From the NCBI RefSeq assembly GCF_000142905.1, contig NW_013657645.1:119713-183712 (forward strand): DNA of 64,000 nt, written 5' to 3'. Shown here in pieces: positions 1 through 10,238 of the stretch. Under the pieces are notes generated by a model. That model was not told the DNA's origin, did no database searches, and saw only the letters and a list, made by a program, of their open reading frames with translations. Position numbers and translations under genes: made by a program. Source of the DNA: Thecamonas trahens ATCC 50062 (Eukaryota; Apusozoa; Apusomonadida; Apusomonadidae). Position 1 is the stretch's first letter, and each line of letters starts with the position of its first letter.

Positions 1-2216
1 CAGCGACTGTCGGCGTCCTACCGCCGCCGCCGCCTGCGACTGCTGCTGCGGCGGCGGCATCGTCCAAGCGGCCGCTGCCGCGGCTGGGCTCTGCGGCCAC
101 ACGGGCGGCGCTTGCGGCGGCCGCAACAGCAGCCTTTCCACCTCCGCCAGGTATTCCACATGGCTCTGCGGCGTCGGCGCTGGCGTACCTGCATGCGCAT
201 GAGACGCTGGCTCGGGTTGCGGCGTCCAAGTTTGCGGCGGCGACGACGGCCGAGCTCGACGCGCTCGCCGAGTACGTGGCTGCGCCGCATCTCCAGACCG
301 GCTCGGCCTCGCCGCTTCATCCGCTGCGGACGGCGCTGCTGCTGCTGGGTGTCGGCGCGGCCGATCATGGCTCGGTGCTGCGTGCACTGCGCGCGCGGCT
401 GGCGGCGTCGGCCACCACCCACATGGTGGTCCGCCTCAAGCCGGCCGACGTGCTGACACTCAAGGACGCGCTGCGGGCACTGCTGGGCGAGGCGAGCCAG
501 GCGCGGTTCCGCGACCGATCGCTCGAGCCGAGCGCGCGGTCGGCGGCGATGGTGGCGGCGGCAGGCCGGGCCAAGCCGCTGGCGTCGTCGGTCATTTCGC
601 GGGCCTCGGTCGATTCGCTCGTTGCGTGGTACACCAGCGCCTACGGCGAGAGCGATGCTCAGTTTGCCGCGCTTGCGAGCGGTGGGGCCGTCGAGGAGCG
701 GCGGAGTGCCAAGCGGGCCAAGCGGCTCAACGCGTCGGCCGTCGGTCGCGACGCCGATCCCGGGCCGCGCCCGCCCATTGTCATTGTCATCGAGCGCTTC
801 GAATCGTTTGCCGCTGCCGTTCTCGTTCCGTTTGTGCGGGTGGTGGCGCAGATGGCAGCGTCGGTCCCGGTTGTCCTTGCCTTTGCGCTCTCGACCTCAC
901 CGGACGCGCTGGCCAAGCGGTTGCCGCGCTCGATGCTCTCGCTCCTCTCGACCGAGTCGTTCTCGTTCCGGTTCTCGGGCGAGGCTGTTGTCGCGCTGGT
1001 CAACACGCTCGTGTCGGGCAAGGCCATGCCGTACGTCCGCCCAGCTCCGGCCGCGCTGCACTACCTCATCTCGTTCCTCGACGGCGCCACGGTCTCTCTC
1101 CAGGCCACGCTCCGCGTCCTGAGGCTCTTCCTCCTCACTCACTTTGCGGCCAACCCAGGCGGAGTAGCCACCATTCTCGACGCGCCAAGCCATCCGGCCC
1201 GAACGGCCTACCTGACTGCGCTGGAGGAGCTGCTTGCCGCCGACCCAGAGCTGGCTGACGAATACGAAGCAGCGCTCCCGGCCGTTCTTACCACACTGCC
1301 GTCGTGGGGCAAGCGCCCTGCAGACCATGCTACGCTTCAGAGCGTGCTGGCTGACGCGCACGCCCGCGCCGTTCACGCCGACACTGTTGTCGACGTCCTC
1401 ACCGCGGTCATGGTGTACCTTCCGACACGGCTGACCCAGTCGCCGCTTGCGCTCCGCGCTGCGCTCCTCTCTGGCGGCCTCAAAGCCTCCGAGTGGTTTG
1501 CCGAGCTTGCGCAGGCGATTTCGTTCCTCGCTGCACCGGCGATCGAAGCTCTGGCCAACGGCGCGCTCGCCACGCTCCGTGCGTCGACAACTTCGCTCCC
1601 GCTTGGCATTGAGGCGCTCGAGCGGATCGCGGTCACCGCTGCTGCGCCCCACACGGCGGTCCCGGGCAACGAGCGCGCGATCAACGCTTCTGCGCAGGCC
1701 AACGCTGCGGGCGTCGCCCGCCTCCGACGCGAGCTCTCGGCATGGATTGCTGCACTCATCGCCGTCCACGAAGGCGGGCTGGCCGGAGTTCCCGGCGTTG
1801 AGCTTGCCTTTGGCGACGGCTCGGACGTGCTGAGCCAGATTGTCAACCCGCACATTCGCACCCACATCTTTACCGCTCTCCTCGAGCCCGAGCGCTACGT
1901 CCCGCTTGGACCGATGCCTGACGTCTGCATCGCGTACCGCGTGTACGAGGAGGCCGCCGCCCGGTTTGTCAACCTCCGCAATTGGTACGTCGCGTTCTCG
2001 GTCGGCGTCTCGATGGCCGCCGGCGAGGAGAGTCTTCCGCTCGCGCCCAAGGACGAGGCCATCGAGTGGCTCGGCGGCGTCGACACCAAGCACATGCCTC
2101 GCTTTGTGCGGACGCTCGACGAGCTCGAGCACCTTGGCATCATCCGCATTCGCGCCTCCAAGCCGGGGCACGCTGCCAAAGTCATTGTGCGGCACACAGG
2201 CTCTGACCTCCAGTAA
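1..2216 (+). CDS. ORC3: Origin recognition complex subunit 3 (5' end outside window)
   Basis: ORC3 is one of the six ORC subunits that mark replication origins in the nucleus and load MCM2-7. The frame is open from base 3 to the TAA at 2214-2216, so the gene starts upstream of the window and about 737 residues are visible. Near 775-810 the protein has the beta strand and acidic segment IVIVIERFESF, which corresponds to the degenerate Walker B region of ORC3. It is followed by the family pattern of a hydrophobic strand, TSPD, and an LP-x-S segment (840-960). The last 100 residues (about 1900-2205) match the C-terminal ORC3 winged helix, with PDVCIAYRVYEEA and NLRNWYVAF followed by a basic end. 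No intron is needed in the visible part. The 3' end lies 28 bp from the stop of the convergent dioxygenase gene. Identification rests on recalled family motifs. Confidence 0.85.
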   Translation, partial: ATVGVLPPPPPATAAAAAASSKRPLPRLGSAATRAALAAAATAAFPPPPGIPHGSAASALAYLHAHETLARVAASKFAAATTAELDALAEYVAAPHLQTGSASPLHPLRTALLLLGVGAADHGSVLRALRARLAASATTHMVVRLKPADVLTLKDALRALLGEASQARFRDRSLEPSARSAAMVAAAGRAKPLASSVISRASVDSLVAWYTSAYGESDAQFAALASGGAVEERRSAKRAKRLNASAVGRDADPGPRPPIVIVIERFESFAAAVLVPFVRVVAQMAASVPVVLAFALSTSPDALAKRLPRSMLSLLSTESFSFRFSGEAVVALVNTLVSGKAMPYVRPAPAALHYLISFLDGATVSLQATLRVLRLFLLTHFAANPGGVATILDAPSHPARTAYLTALEELLAADPELADEYEAALPAVLTTLPSWGKRPADHATLQSVLADAHARAVHADTVVDVLTAVMVYLPTRLTQSPLALRAALLSGGLKASEWFAELAQAISFLAAPAIEALANGALATLRASTTSLPLGIEALERIAVTAAAPHTAVPGNERAINASAQANAAGVARLRRELSAWIAALIAVHEGGLAGVPGVELAFGDGSDVLSQIVNPHIRTHIFTALLEPERYVPLGPMPDVCIAYRVYEEAAARFVNLRNWYVAFSVGVSMAAGEESLPLAPKDEAIEWLGGVDTKHMPRFVRTLDELEHLGIIRIRASKPGHAAKVIVRHTGSDLQ

Positions 2217-2244
2217 CGCTCCCCCGCACTTTTAGCGCGGTTCA

Positions 2245-3591
2245 TTAGCTCTCACCAAGTGTGGTCCGCGCGAGCTTCATCGCCCGCAGCTTGGACCGAA
2301 AGTCGTCCATGTTGACGTACGTTCCCTGCAGGAGGCGCGGTCCCGACGCGGCGTCAAACTCGGTCCGGGCGTGCAGAACGCGGCGGTTGAGGAAGACAAC
2401 CATGTCGCCCGACTCCATGCGGAACTCGTAGAGGTACGCCGGGTCGCGGACCATGGCGGCAAAGAGGCCGTAGGCCGAATAGAACGCGTCGGCGTTGAGC
2501 TCAAAGTCGGGCTTGGCCGAGGCGGTCCGCAGATCGAGCCGCGGCGGGCCCTCAAACTGCGGCGACCAGTTGAAGGCAACCGGTTCGTTGTGCGATGCCG
2601 CCTCGATGAGCGGGCGGCGGAAGCGCATAAATTGTCCATCGCGCCGGTAGTGGAAGGTGAGCGGGACCGAGGAGAGGAGCTCGACTGCATCAGGCGCCGC
2701 CGCCCGAAGATCCTCCAGGACCCGGAAGCCGTCGACAAAGCCCGAGACGCCGCCAGTGGCCTCGGTCGTGATGGCATGCAGGAGCTGGAGGCCTGGCGGC
2801 GACTCGTAATAGCACAAGTCCATGTGCGGCGCGAGCGAGATCGAGGTATTTGCCACGTTGGCAGCCTCGGGCGTCGACTCGACGTCGAACAGCCGGCCGT
2901 ACATGGTCTCCTTGATGTACGCGATGCGCTGCGCGACGGCCTCGACCGGCCCGCGCTCCGCCGGTACGTTCTTGAGCATGATCAGGCCGCGGTCCGAAAG
3001 CGATGAGAGCGCATCGTAGAGTACGTCGTCCGAATCGAGGTAGCTGGCGTAGTCGAGCTCGACCACGCCACCGGCCGCCGCCAGATCGGCGGCGTTCCAC
3101 GTTGTGGTCGGCGGCTCGTGGCAGACGGCTGGTGGTGGCGGCGGCGCGTACGCGTGCTCGTACAGCCACTCTGCGTCGAGGCGCGAGGTGTGGGCGGCAA
3201 TGGACCAGCCATCGGGCGAAGCCTCGTCGACTACCATGCCCATCGGCGGATACGACGACGCCAGCGCCGCGTTGCTCCGCCCGCCAAGCCACGGCGGGAG
3301 TGGCGTCGGCGCCCAGGCCACCTCGAGCGCCGCACCGGGGCGCACATTGGTGACCTCCAGCGCCGGCGCATTGTAGTCGTACGCGCACATGTTCTTCTGC
3401 CCGGACGCCGCGTCCATACACGCATCGCACATGCAGTTGTCGCGGAGCCAGGCGTAGTCGTACTGCGCCGCAAAGCCGTCGTCAAACTCCACCGCCACCT
3501 TGCGCTCGCCGGGCACAGCCTCGGCCACCGCCACGCTCAGCGCCCGCGCCCACGCCGCCGCCCGCACCGACTGTGTCACTCGCGCCAGCAT
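2245..3591 (-). CDS. Gamma-butyrobetaine / trimethyllysine dioxygenase family (2-oxoglutarate, Fe(II))
   Basis: Predicted 2-oxoglutarate-dependent hydroxylase of carnitine synthesis, 448 residues, intronless. The N-terminal DUF971-like domain carries WLRDNC followed by a C-x-C-x2-C zinc cluster, as in BBOX1 and TMLHE. The catalytic double-stranded beta helix shows the iron ligands H-x-D (HMD at about residue 256) and a distal His in RVLHAR (about residue 407). The GPRLLQGTYV segment after it holds the Arg expected to bind 2-oxoglutarate. I chose the ATG at 3591 because MLARVTQSVRAAAWARAL looks like a mitochondrial presequence and fits the family; the frame stays open upstream to 3765, but that stretch is low quality and overlaps the divergent neighbour. 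The sequence does not separate the butyrobetaine and trimethyllysine substrates. The gene shares a 133-bp divergent promoter with the next gene. Confidence 0.85.
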   Translation of the reverse strand: MLARVTQSVRAAAWARALSVAVAEAVPGERKVAVEFDDGFAAQYDYAWLRDNCMCDACMDAASGQKNMCAYDYNAPALEVTNVRPGAALEVAWAPTPLPPWLGGRSNAALASSYPPMGMVVDEASPDGWSIAAHTSRLDAEWLYEHAYAPPPPPAVCHEPPTTTWNAADLAAAGGVVELDYASYLDSDDVLYDALSSLSDRGLIMLKNVPAERGPVEAVAQRIAYIKETMYGRLFDVESTPEAANVANTSISLAPHMDLCYYESPPGLQLLHAITTEATGGVSGFVDGFRVLEDLRAAAPDAVELLSSVPLTFHYRRDGQFMRFRRPLIEAASHNEPVAFNWSPQFEGPPRLDLRTASAKPDFELNADAFYSAYGLFAAMVRDPAYLYEFRMESGDMVVFLNRRVLHARTEFDAASGPRLLQGTYVNMDDFRSKLRAMKLARTTLGES

Positions 3592-3724
3592 GGACAGAGT
3601 GAAGTGTTGGAAAGGGCTGGGAGCTGGGAGGGCGAGGGCGAGGCAGCTTGGCTCACAGCTGCCGCGCCGGTCGCCCCGGAGGGATCGTGCTCGCGCCCGC
3701 ACTCTGCTCTCTCGCCTGCCGCCC

Positions 3725-4282
3725 ATGGACCAGGCGCGGTTTCCCGGCTGGCGCAGGGTGTTCACCCACTACGTCCGTGCCCAGCCCGACCACGCCTCGG
3801 CTGCAGCCGCCCTCGACGCCTGCCTCGCCCCGCACGGCGCCGCAGCCGACAAGCCGAGCGCTGCCCGCGACGCCGCCGTCGGTGGGCCGTGTGCGCAGCA
3901 GAACGCAGCCTGGTTTGCCTCGGTCCAGCACCACACCCGGACCATGATGGTCGCCGCCCTCGGCGCCGATGGCCTGCGCCAAGAGTACGAGGCCTGTGCC
4001 GTCGCCGCCCGCCTCGCCGCGCCTGGACCGGTCCGTCCTGAGCTTCTGCCGGAGCTCCCCGAGTGCGCCGCCTACGCCCAGGCCTGGCTTGCCGCCGCGT
4101 CGGACGCTGCCGAGACCATGTTCCCACCGGAGCTTGTCGCCAAGCTCGGCCTTGTCGATGAGAACATGTTTGTCGTTCGCTCTGGCGGCTGGTTCGGCCT
4201 CACCTCGGGCACCCTCACTCTTGACGCACCGCGCTTCTTTGACGTCCTCGCCTTGCTCATCCGCGCCGATCCGCTGCCGTAA
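3725..4282 (+). CDS. Hypothetical protein
   Basis: A 185-residue protein starting MDQARFPGWRRVFTHYV. I do not recognise the family. It is Ala-rich and probably mostly helical, with no signal peptide, membrane segment or obvious metal site. The C-terminal third, with PPELVAKLGLVDENMF followed by a short beta-rich stretch (RSGGWFGLTSGTLTLD), looks like a small folded domain. Codon use (GCC, CTC, GTC, GAC) matches the neighbouring real genes, which is the main reason to accept it. The ATG at 3725 is preferred over upstream in-frame starts from 3500, which would run through the divergent gene's promoter and coding region. Its only clear relationship is the shared divergent promoter with the dioxygenase gene. 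Confidence 0.55.
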   Translation: MDQARFPGWRRVFTHYVRAQPDHASAAAALDACLAPHGAAADKPSAARDAAVGGPCAQQNAAWFASVQHHTRTMMVAALGADGLRQEYEACAVAARLAAPGPVRPELLPELPECAAYAQAWLAAASDAAETMFPPELVAKLGLVDENMFVVRSGGWFGLTSGTLTLDAPRFFDVLALLIRADPLP

Positions 4283-4625
4283 CTGCCGTGGCTGTCGTAG
4301 CTGTAGCATCCGACATGCCTCAGCTCACGCTTGCATGGCGCAACCTCGGATCCCGACACCGCACCTTGCGGAATCGATCGTCGCCGGGGTCTGGCCGGGC
4401 CACGAACGGCATCGCGCGCAAGCAATGCAACGCCAGCGCAACCTGTGCTACCTGGTCAACCATTGCGAGCGTGCGTTTTGATCATGACCGACCGCAAGTC
4501 ACCCCGGTTTGCGCACACTTGGATGAAACGTGCCCGGATCATCACATCGGATGTGGCAAGCTGCTCGCCGTTCACTGCGCGCCGTGACTTGGAGGCTGAC
4601 GTTACCTCTCTCGGCCGTCTCCGCC
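4283..4625. other. Intergenic, no gene seen
   Basis: About 340 bp between the hypothetical gene and the copper transporter. I see no credible reading frame or RNA. It should hold the terminator of the upstream gene and the promoter and leader of the transporter. A frame continuous with the transporter is open from 4530 but lacks family similarity before the ATG at 4626. Confidence 0.4.
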
Positions 4626-5193
4626 ATGAACATGGACATGCCCGCGCACATGCACATGAACCACAGCATGCACATGGACATGCACATGATGAAGATGTAC
4701 TTCCACACAGGCACCTACGAGACATTGCTGTTCAAAGACTGGGTCCTCAACTCGGACGGCAAGTACGCCACGTGCCCTTGCCCCCTTATCCCCTTACCCC
4801 CCCCCCCTTACCCCCTCCCCCCTCCCCCACTGATACAGGTACTGGGCCGCCGTAGCGGGCGTCTTCTTCCTCACGGCCTTCTACGAGCTGCTTTCGGCCT
4901 TCAAGCCCATCCTCGACAACATGCTCGTGCCGGCCGGCAAGGTGGCCGCCGGCGAGCTCGGCGTGGCTCCGGTCCGCATTGCGCCCTGGGCTGTTCAGCC
5001 GCTGCGGGCCGCCTACCACACCTTCCAGCTTGCTGTCGCCTACATCCTCATGCTTGTGGTCATGACCTACAACATGGGCCTGTTTTTCGCCATCCTCGCA
5101 GGCGCCTTTGTCGGCTACCTCGTCTTCCACCGACGCGTCGGCGTCGTCCGTGCTCCGGGTGAGGAGGAGGCCGACGTTGCCGGCTGCCACTGA
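4626..5193 (+). CDS. CTR-type high-affinity copper transporter
   Basis: Small trimeric copper(I) importer of the CTR/SLC31 family. Two exons: 4626-4762 and 4839-5193, giving 163 residues. The first exon encodes a Met/His-rich N terminus (repeats of HM and MHM), the extracellular copper-collecting segment. The intron 4763-4838 starts GTACGC, is almost pure C/T, and ends CTGATACAG. Joining across it restores the line GKYWAAVAGVFFLTAFYE, the first membrane helix. The second helix has the selectivity motif M-x3-M in LMLVVMTYN, and the third has the packing motif G-x3-G in GAFVG; both are diagnostic of the family. The C terminus after the third helix is short (ends DVAGCH) and keeps one Cys next to a final His, as in other CTRs. 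It should sit in the plasma or a vacuolar membrane. Confidence 0.9.
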
Positions 5194-5505
5194 TGCCGTC
5201 CTCCCCCCCCCCTCCCCCCCTCCATTAGTAACAAGTAATAAGGAGTAGCTAACATCAGGGCACCAAAAGGTGCTGATGATCCCGTGACTCCTCCCTCCCT
5301 CCCTCCCCCCCCTGGCCCCTCCCCCCCCTCTCTCCCTAACCTGCCAAAGCCGCTCTGCCCACTGAAGTCACGAGACCCTGTACTCCCCCTTCCTCCCCCC
5401 CCCAAGCCCCCTCCCGTTGCTGCGCCACACCTCTCCCTCCACCCTTAACCACCCCCCGCACACAACCCACATACCCCCCCTCCTACTTCCTCCATCTCTC
5501 TACCC
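5194..5505. other. C-rich intergenic leader
   Basis: About 310 bp dominated by runs of C with T interruptions, between the copper transporter stop and the first ATG of the V-ATPase H gene. No gene is visible. It probably holds the short 3' UTR of the transporter and the promoter/5' UTR of the next gene. Confidence 0.4.
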
Positions 5506-7465
5506 ATGGCCTCTGCAGTGCCCATGGCCTCCATGGCCCGCCCCTTTGCCGTCGAAGTACGCCACGCCACGCCTATCAGAGAGNNNNNNNNNNNNNNNNN
5601 NNNNNNNNNNNNNNNNNNNNNNNNNNNNNNNNNNNNNNNNNNNNNNNNNNNNNNNNNNNNNNNNNNNNNNNNNNNNNNNNNNNNNNNNNNNNNNNNNNNN
5701 NNNNNNNNNNNNNNNNNNNNNNNNNNNNNNNNNNNNNNNNNNNNNNNNNNNNNNNNNNNNNNNNNNNNNNNNNNNNNNNNNNNNNNNNNNNNNNNNNNNN
5801 NNNNNNNNNNNNNNNNNNNNNNNNNNNNNNNNNNNNNNNNNNNNNNNNNNNNNNNNNNNNNNNNNNNNNNCCCCCCCCCTTACACAGGATATGTCCGACA
5901 CCGTGCGTACCCGCGGCATGGATTGGTCGCAGGTGGAAAAGACAGTCGACGCAGACCAGGCAGACATTGCCGCTGTCCGCCAGCTGGCAACCGTGTCCGA
6001 GGCCGAGGCCGAGGAAATGCTGGCCACGGCCGGACCGGGCGTTCTTGGTGCGCTCCTCCGCCTCGCCGCTGTCCCAACCTCGCCGCAATCGGAGCTTGTC
6101 TCCTACCTGCTGGTCATCTTTGCCGACACTGTCGCCCGCATGGGCCGCGAGCAGCTGTCGGAGGCGGCGTGTCAGCTGCAGGCCGGCCTGCTGGCTGCCG
6201 AGGGAATCGGTGCGCCGCCGCCTGATCTGGTGACTGGCGACGGCACGCCGCCGGCAGCCGACGACCCGCAGGTGCTTGCAGCGGCGACGGCGGCAGCGGC
6301 GCGCCCGCCGTCGGACCTCGGCTCGCGCACGTTCCCGCTCCTGCCTGCGGGCGTCGACTCGCCGGTCTACGGCCCGCTGCTGCGGATTCTTGCCCGCGCC
6401 GATGTCTCGGACCCCAAGGCGTTCTTTGTGGTGAGCAAGGTGCTGGAGGTGATCAAGGCGCTGGCGCGCGCGCCGCTCCCGATTGGCGTCACCCAGCTGG
6501 CCGATCTCCTCGCTTGGGCCCACAACCAGACCGTGTCGTCGATGCAGCGGGCGTCGTCATCAGCGTCGGCGTCGGCGTCGACGTCGGCGGCGTCGCGGGT
6601 ACTGGCGTCGGCTGACGCCACGGTGTCGACCATGTCGGGTTCGTCGTCGTTCCTCGAGCCGGCCGTCGGCCTTCTCCAGACCCTCCTCCGCTACAACTCG
6701 GTCCGCCAGGAGTTCTGGGCCCGTCCGCGCGCCTTTGACGCCATCCTCTCGCTCATTGTCCCCGAGTCGCTCCAGTTTCAGCTCATCTACCAGGCCCTCA
6801 ACGTCCTCTGGCTCCTCTCGTACTCGGCCGACATTGCAGCCGAGATGCCATCGCGTGGCCCGGTCATTCCGCTCCTTATGCGCGTCCTCAAGCGCGTCCG
6901 CAAGGAGAACGAAAAGGTCTTCCGCATGGCCATCGGTGTCGTCATCAACCTTGTCGACCGTGGCCAGCTCGGCTCCGCCATCGTCGAGGTCGGCATGGTC
7001 AAGTACGGCAAGACGCTGCTGGCCCACGCGTGGAAGGACGCCGACATGATCGAGCGCATCGAGGCTCTGCTCGACTCGCTTCGCGTCCACGAGGAGGATC
7101 TCTCCACCTTTGGCCAGTACAAGGAGGAGGTGCTCTCGGGCCTCCTCACCTGGAGCCCCGTTCACAAGTCGGAGGCCTTCTGGCGCATCAACATCAACAA
7201 GTTTGAGTGGGAAGAGTGGCGCCTCCTCCGCGTCCTCATCCAGCTTATTTCGTCGTCGCAGGACCCGCTCATTCTCGCCGTCGCCGCCCACGACCTCGGC
7301 GAGTTTGTCCGCATCCACCCCGCCGGCAAGCGCATCCTCACCTCGCTCGAGGGCAAGGACGCCCTCATGGCCCTCATGACCCACGCTGACGAGTCGGTCC
7401 GCGAGCACGCCCTCGTTGCCGTCCAGAAGATGCTGGTCAAGAACTACTCGTTCACCACCCAATGA
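5506..7465 (+). CDS. ATP6V1H: V-type proton ATPase subunit H (interrupted by assembly gap)
   Basis: Regulatory subunit H of the V1 sector, which couples V1 to Vo and silences free V1. The C-terminal domain is very well conserved: a segment from WSPVHKSEAFW through the following 100 residues to the end (7155-7460), including HDLGEFVRIHP and GK-x-RILTSLEGKDALM. The N-terminal part is a helical repeat. A first exon starting at 5506 (MASAVPMASMARPF) seems to end at 5551 or so, where a GTACGC splice donor follows GTCGAA. The intron then contains the N gap (5584-5870) and ends at TTACACAG before ATATGTCC near 5888. The exon junction is therefore inferred. A low-complexity Ser/Ala loop at about 6545-6600 interrupts the repeats. 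Stop TGA is at 7463-7465, 98 bp before the UTP15 start. Confidence 0.85.
5584..5870. other. Assembly gap (287 N)
   Basis: A run of N inside the first intron of the V-ATPase H gene. The odd length suggests an estimated gap size. The flanks are C-rich, so the gap is probably intron or a low-complexity stretch that failed to assemble. Confidence 0.9.
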
Positions 7466-7563
7466 ACTGTTGTGGTACCACCCATTCATCCCAGCCTTTT
7501 GCCCCTGCGAGACCAACACTCGTTGCACCCCACACCCCACCACGCTCGTCTCCGGCCCAGCAC

Positions 7564-9361
7564 ATGGACTTCAAGCGCCTGGTCCTCCAGGCCTACCCGC
7601 AGGCTCCCGAGCGGCAGTCGTCCGAGGCCCGCTGGTGGAAGAGATACAAGGTACGTCCCCCCCCCCCTCATACACACACAATCTCGCTCCCTCCCCCGTC
7701 CCTCTCCTTCCCCTCCACACCACCCTGACTCTGCTTGCCCGTCTCGTCCAGGATGGATGGCTGGATGCGGTCGGGCGAGAAGCCAGCCCCAGCCCCCGCC
7801 CCCCTGCTCACCCCCCCCCCCCGCCCCACTCCCATAGGCTGTGGCCACAGAGAAGAAGTTTGGCGCGGTCTCGCACATCGAGTTCTCCCCGGCTGCACCG
7901 CATGCGTTCGCGGTGACGGCTGGCTCGCGGGTCCACGTCTACTCGGCGGCGACCAAGGCCGAGACGCGGACGCTGACTCGGTTCCCGGACACGGCGTACT
8001 GCGGGACGTGGCGCGGCGACGGGAAGATCCTGGCTGCCGGGTCTGAGGACGGTCTTGTCCAGCTGTTTGATGCCTCGTCGCGGCTGATTCTGCGTAAGCT
8101 TAAGGGTCACACGCGGGCGGTCCGGGCGCTCGGCTTCGGCTCAAAGTCCTCGCTCTACACGGCGTCGGACGACTTTACGGCGCGAATTTGGGATGTGCCG
8201 ACCGAGACGTCGACGATGACGCTGAGTGGACACACCGACGTCGTCCGTTCGGCGACGCTCATGCCAGGCTCGGAGCATCTGCTGCTTACGGGCTCGTACG
8301 ACCACTCGATCATGCTGTGGGATACCCGGACAGGGAGCTCGACGCTCTCGCTCGACGGAGGCGGGCCGCTGGAGGCCCTCCTCGTCCTGCCGTCGTCGGG
8401 CCTGGTCGTCTCGGCCGCTCTCAACTCGCTCTCGGTCTGGGACATTCTCGCTGGCGGCAAGAAGCTGCTCTCGGTCTCGAACCACCGCAAGACCATCACC
8501 GCGCTCGCTCTCGACTCGACCGGCGCCCGCCTGCTCTCGGCCTCGCTTGACCAGCAGGTCAAGGTCTACGACGTCACCGACTACTCGGTCACCCACACCA
8601 TCAAGTTTGAGTCGCCGCTCCTCTCGCTCGCCCTTGCGCCGGACAACTCGCTCCTGGTTGCCGGCGGCGTCAACGGCGAACTCGCCATCCGCGAGCACAA
8701 GCAGGGCGGCGCGTCTGCCGCCGATATGCGCCCGGCCACCCGTGCCGGCTCGGGCGACGATGCCGGCCCGTCAGCCAAGAAGCTCCATCCGGGCTCGCAC
8801 GCCCACGCCGAGCGCGGTCAGTCGCACAAGCCTGAGGCCGGCGACTTTGTTCTTGCCTCCTTCCGCCGCAAGAAGTTGCGCGACTTTGAGCGTTTCCTCA
8901 AGAAGTTTGAGTACAAGAACGCGCTCGACGCCGCCCTCAACACCCGCGATCCGGTCGTCGTTGTTTCGCTCATTGCCGAGCTCAAGCAGCGCGCCGGCCT
9001 CAACATTGCCCTGAAGGGCCGGGACGATACTTCGCTCGAGCCCATCCTCGAGTTTCTCATCCGCTACGCCGTCGTTCCGCGCTACGCGCCGCTGCTTCTC
9101 GACGTCGCCGCCACCGTCCTCGAGATGTACGCCCCATTCATCGGCCAGTTTGTCTCGCTTGACGAGCAGTTTGTCCAGCTGGCCCAGCAGACTCGCCGCG
9201 AAGTCGCCTTTCTCCGCGACCTGCACTCGATGCAGGGCATGCTCGAGGTCTTCCTTGAGGAGGGCCAGCGCTCCGCCCCGCGCCCGTCGGCAGCCCCGGC
9301 GCCCTCGACGTCGGCTGACACCGGTTCCCGCCTTGCCCAGATGGAGTACGAGGAGCAATGA
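7564..9361 (+). CDS. UTP15: U3 snoRNA-associated protein 15 (SSU processome WD40 protein)
   Basis: Nucleolar component of the t-UTP/UtpA subcomplex needed for early 18S pre-rRNA processing. Two exons, 7564-7650 and 7838-9361, give 536 residues. The intron (7651-7837) has donor GTACGT after AAG and acceptor CCATAG, and its 5' part is C-rich. Exon 1 encodes the short N-terminal segment ending EARWWKRYK, typical of UTP15. Residues about 30-330 form a seven-bladed WD40 propeller (for example LKGHTRAVRALGF, TASDDFTARIWD, LSGHTDVVRS). The C-terminal half matches the UTP15_C domain, with FRRKKLRDFERFLKKFEYK as its start and a helical all-alpha tail ending LHSMQGMLEVFL. The stop lies 19 bp from that of the convergent unknown gene. 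Confidence 0.92.
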
Positions 9362-9380
9362 ATGATTGCCAGATGATGGC

Positions 9381-10118
9381 TCAGCCGTCCACGGCCGCGA
9401 CAGTCGCCGCCACCGCCGCAGGCGCCACGCGCGCCACCGCCCGCGCCACTGCAGTGCCGTCGTCACCCGCACCCTCTAACGCGCGCTCGACGCTGCCAGC
9501 TGCACTGGCAGGCACGCCGATCCACAGCGTGGCGTCGGCGACAGGAAAGTCCGGGTTGTCGTCGACGACAGCGATCCACGCCGCGAGCCAGCCATCGCCG
9601 CCGCCGTCCGGTCCGGCCGGAGCCATCCGGGCCATGTCGGACCCTACACGTAGCCCGCCGTAGGCATCGCCATCGACTGCGTGTGCGTGCACATCTGCTT
9701 GCGCACCGAGCGCCTCACGGCCGGCCCATCGCATGCGCTCGTCGTCGGTCACTGCCTCGTCATCAGCCAGGATCAGGCCGTCGGCAGGCACCAGGCCATA
9801 GACGCCGATCTTGGGATGGGCCTGCAGCGGCACGCCAGCCGCCGCCCGCGGGCGCAACACCGGGCCGTGGGCAAACACGTTCCACCGATCGCCATCTGGC
9901 AGCAGAGCCACCACGATGCGTGCGGCGAGGACTGCACCGGCCCCCACTGCATGGGCCGCATCGGCGACGACATGCGACGGCAGCGTGTCGTGCGCCAGGA
10001 CGCCCGTCGCCAGAGTCTGGGGGAGGCAGAGCTCGGCGCCACCGCCGTACGACCCGACCATCGTGGTAGGCAGCATCCACTGGAGGAAGAGCGCATCAGG
10101 GGTATCAGCCGAGGCCAT
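9381..10118 (-). CDS. Hypothetical protein
   Basis: A 245-residue intronless protein starting MASADTPDALFLQWMLPTT. I do not recognise it. It is Ala/Gly/Val-rich and reads as an alternating alpha/beta protein: a possible hydrophobic strand AARIVVALLPDG, then DRWNVFAHGPVL, and LILADDEAVTDDERMRWAGREA. A C-terminal half with DGWLAAWIAVVDDNPDFPV follows. No catalytic motif, signal peptide or membrane segment is evident. The ATG at 10118 is preferred because the in-frame extension upstream (to 10199) encodes only a Pro/His tract read from the G-rich strand of the intergenic region. Codon bias matches neighbours. It is divergent from the FAM32A-like gene across about 120 bp. Confidence 0.55.
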   Translation of the reverse strand: MASADTPDALFLQWMLPTTMVGSYGGGAELCLPQTLATGVLAHDTLPSHVVADAAHAVGAGAVLAARIVVALLPDGDRWNVFAHGPVLRPRAAAGVPLQAHPKIGVYGLVPADGLILADDEAVTDDERMRWAGREALGAQADVHAHAVDGDAYGGLRVGSDMARMAPAGPDGGGDGWLAAWIAVVDDNPDFPVADATLWIGVPASAAGSVERALEGAGDDGTAVARAVARVAPAAVAATVAAVDG

Positions 10119-10238
10119 GGCCGGGCTCAGGGGAGTGGGGTGGTGGGGTGGTGGTGGTGGGGTGGGGGGGGGGGGAGGGGGGAGGGGGCGAGGAGACACA
10201 CCTCACTGTGGCTGACACGGGTGCAGGCCGACGAGGGC

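Noticed and set aside
897-2195. 432-codon minus-strand frame opposite ORC3
   Set aside because: It is a GC-driven shadow with Arg/Asp-rich text and no motif; the ORC3 reading is clearly conserved.
4530-4625. Upstream start for the copper transporter
   Set aside because: The extra 32 residues are Arg/Trp/Ser-rich with no CTR character; the Met/His-rich N terminus begins at 4626.
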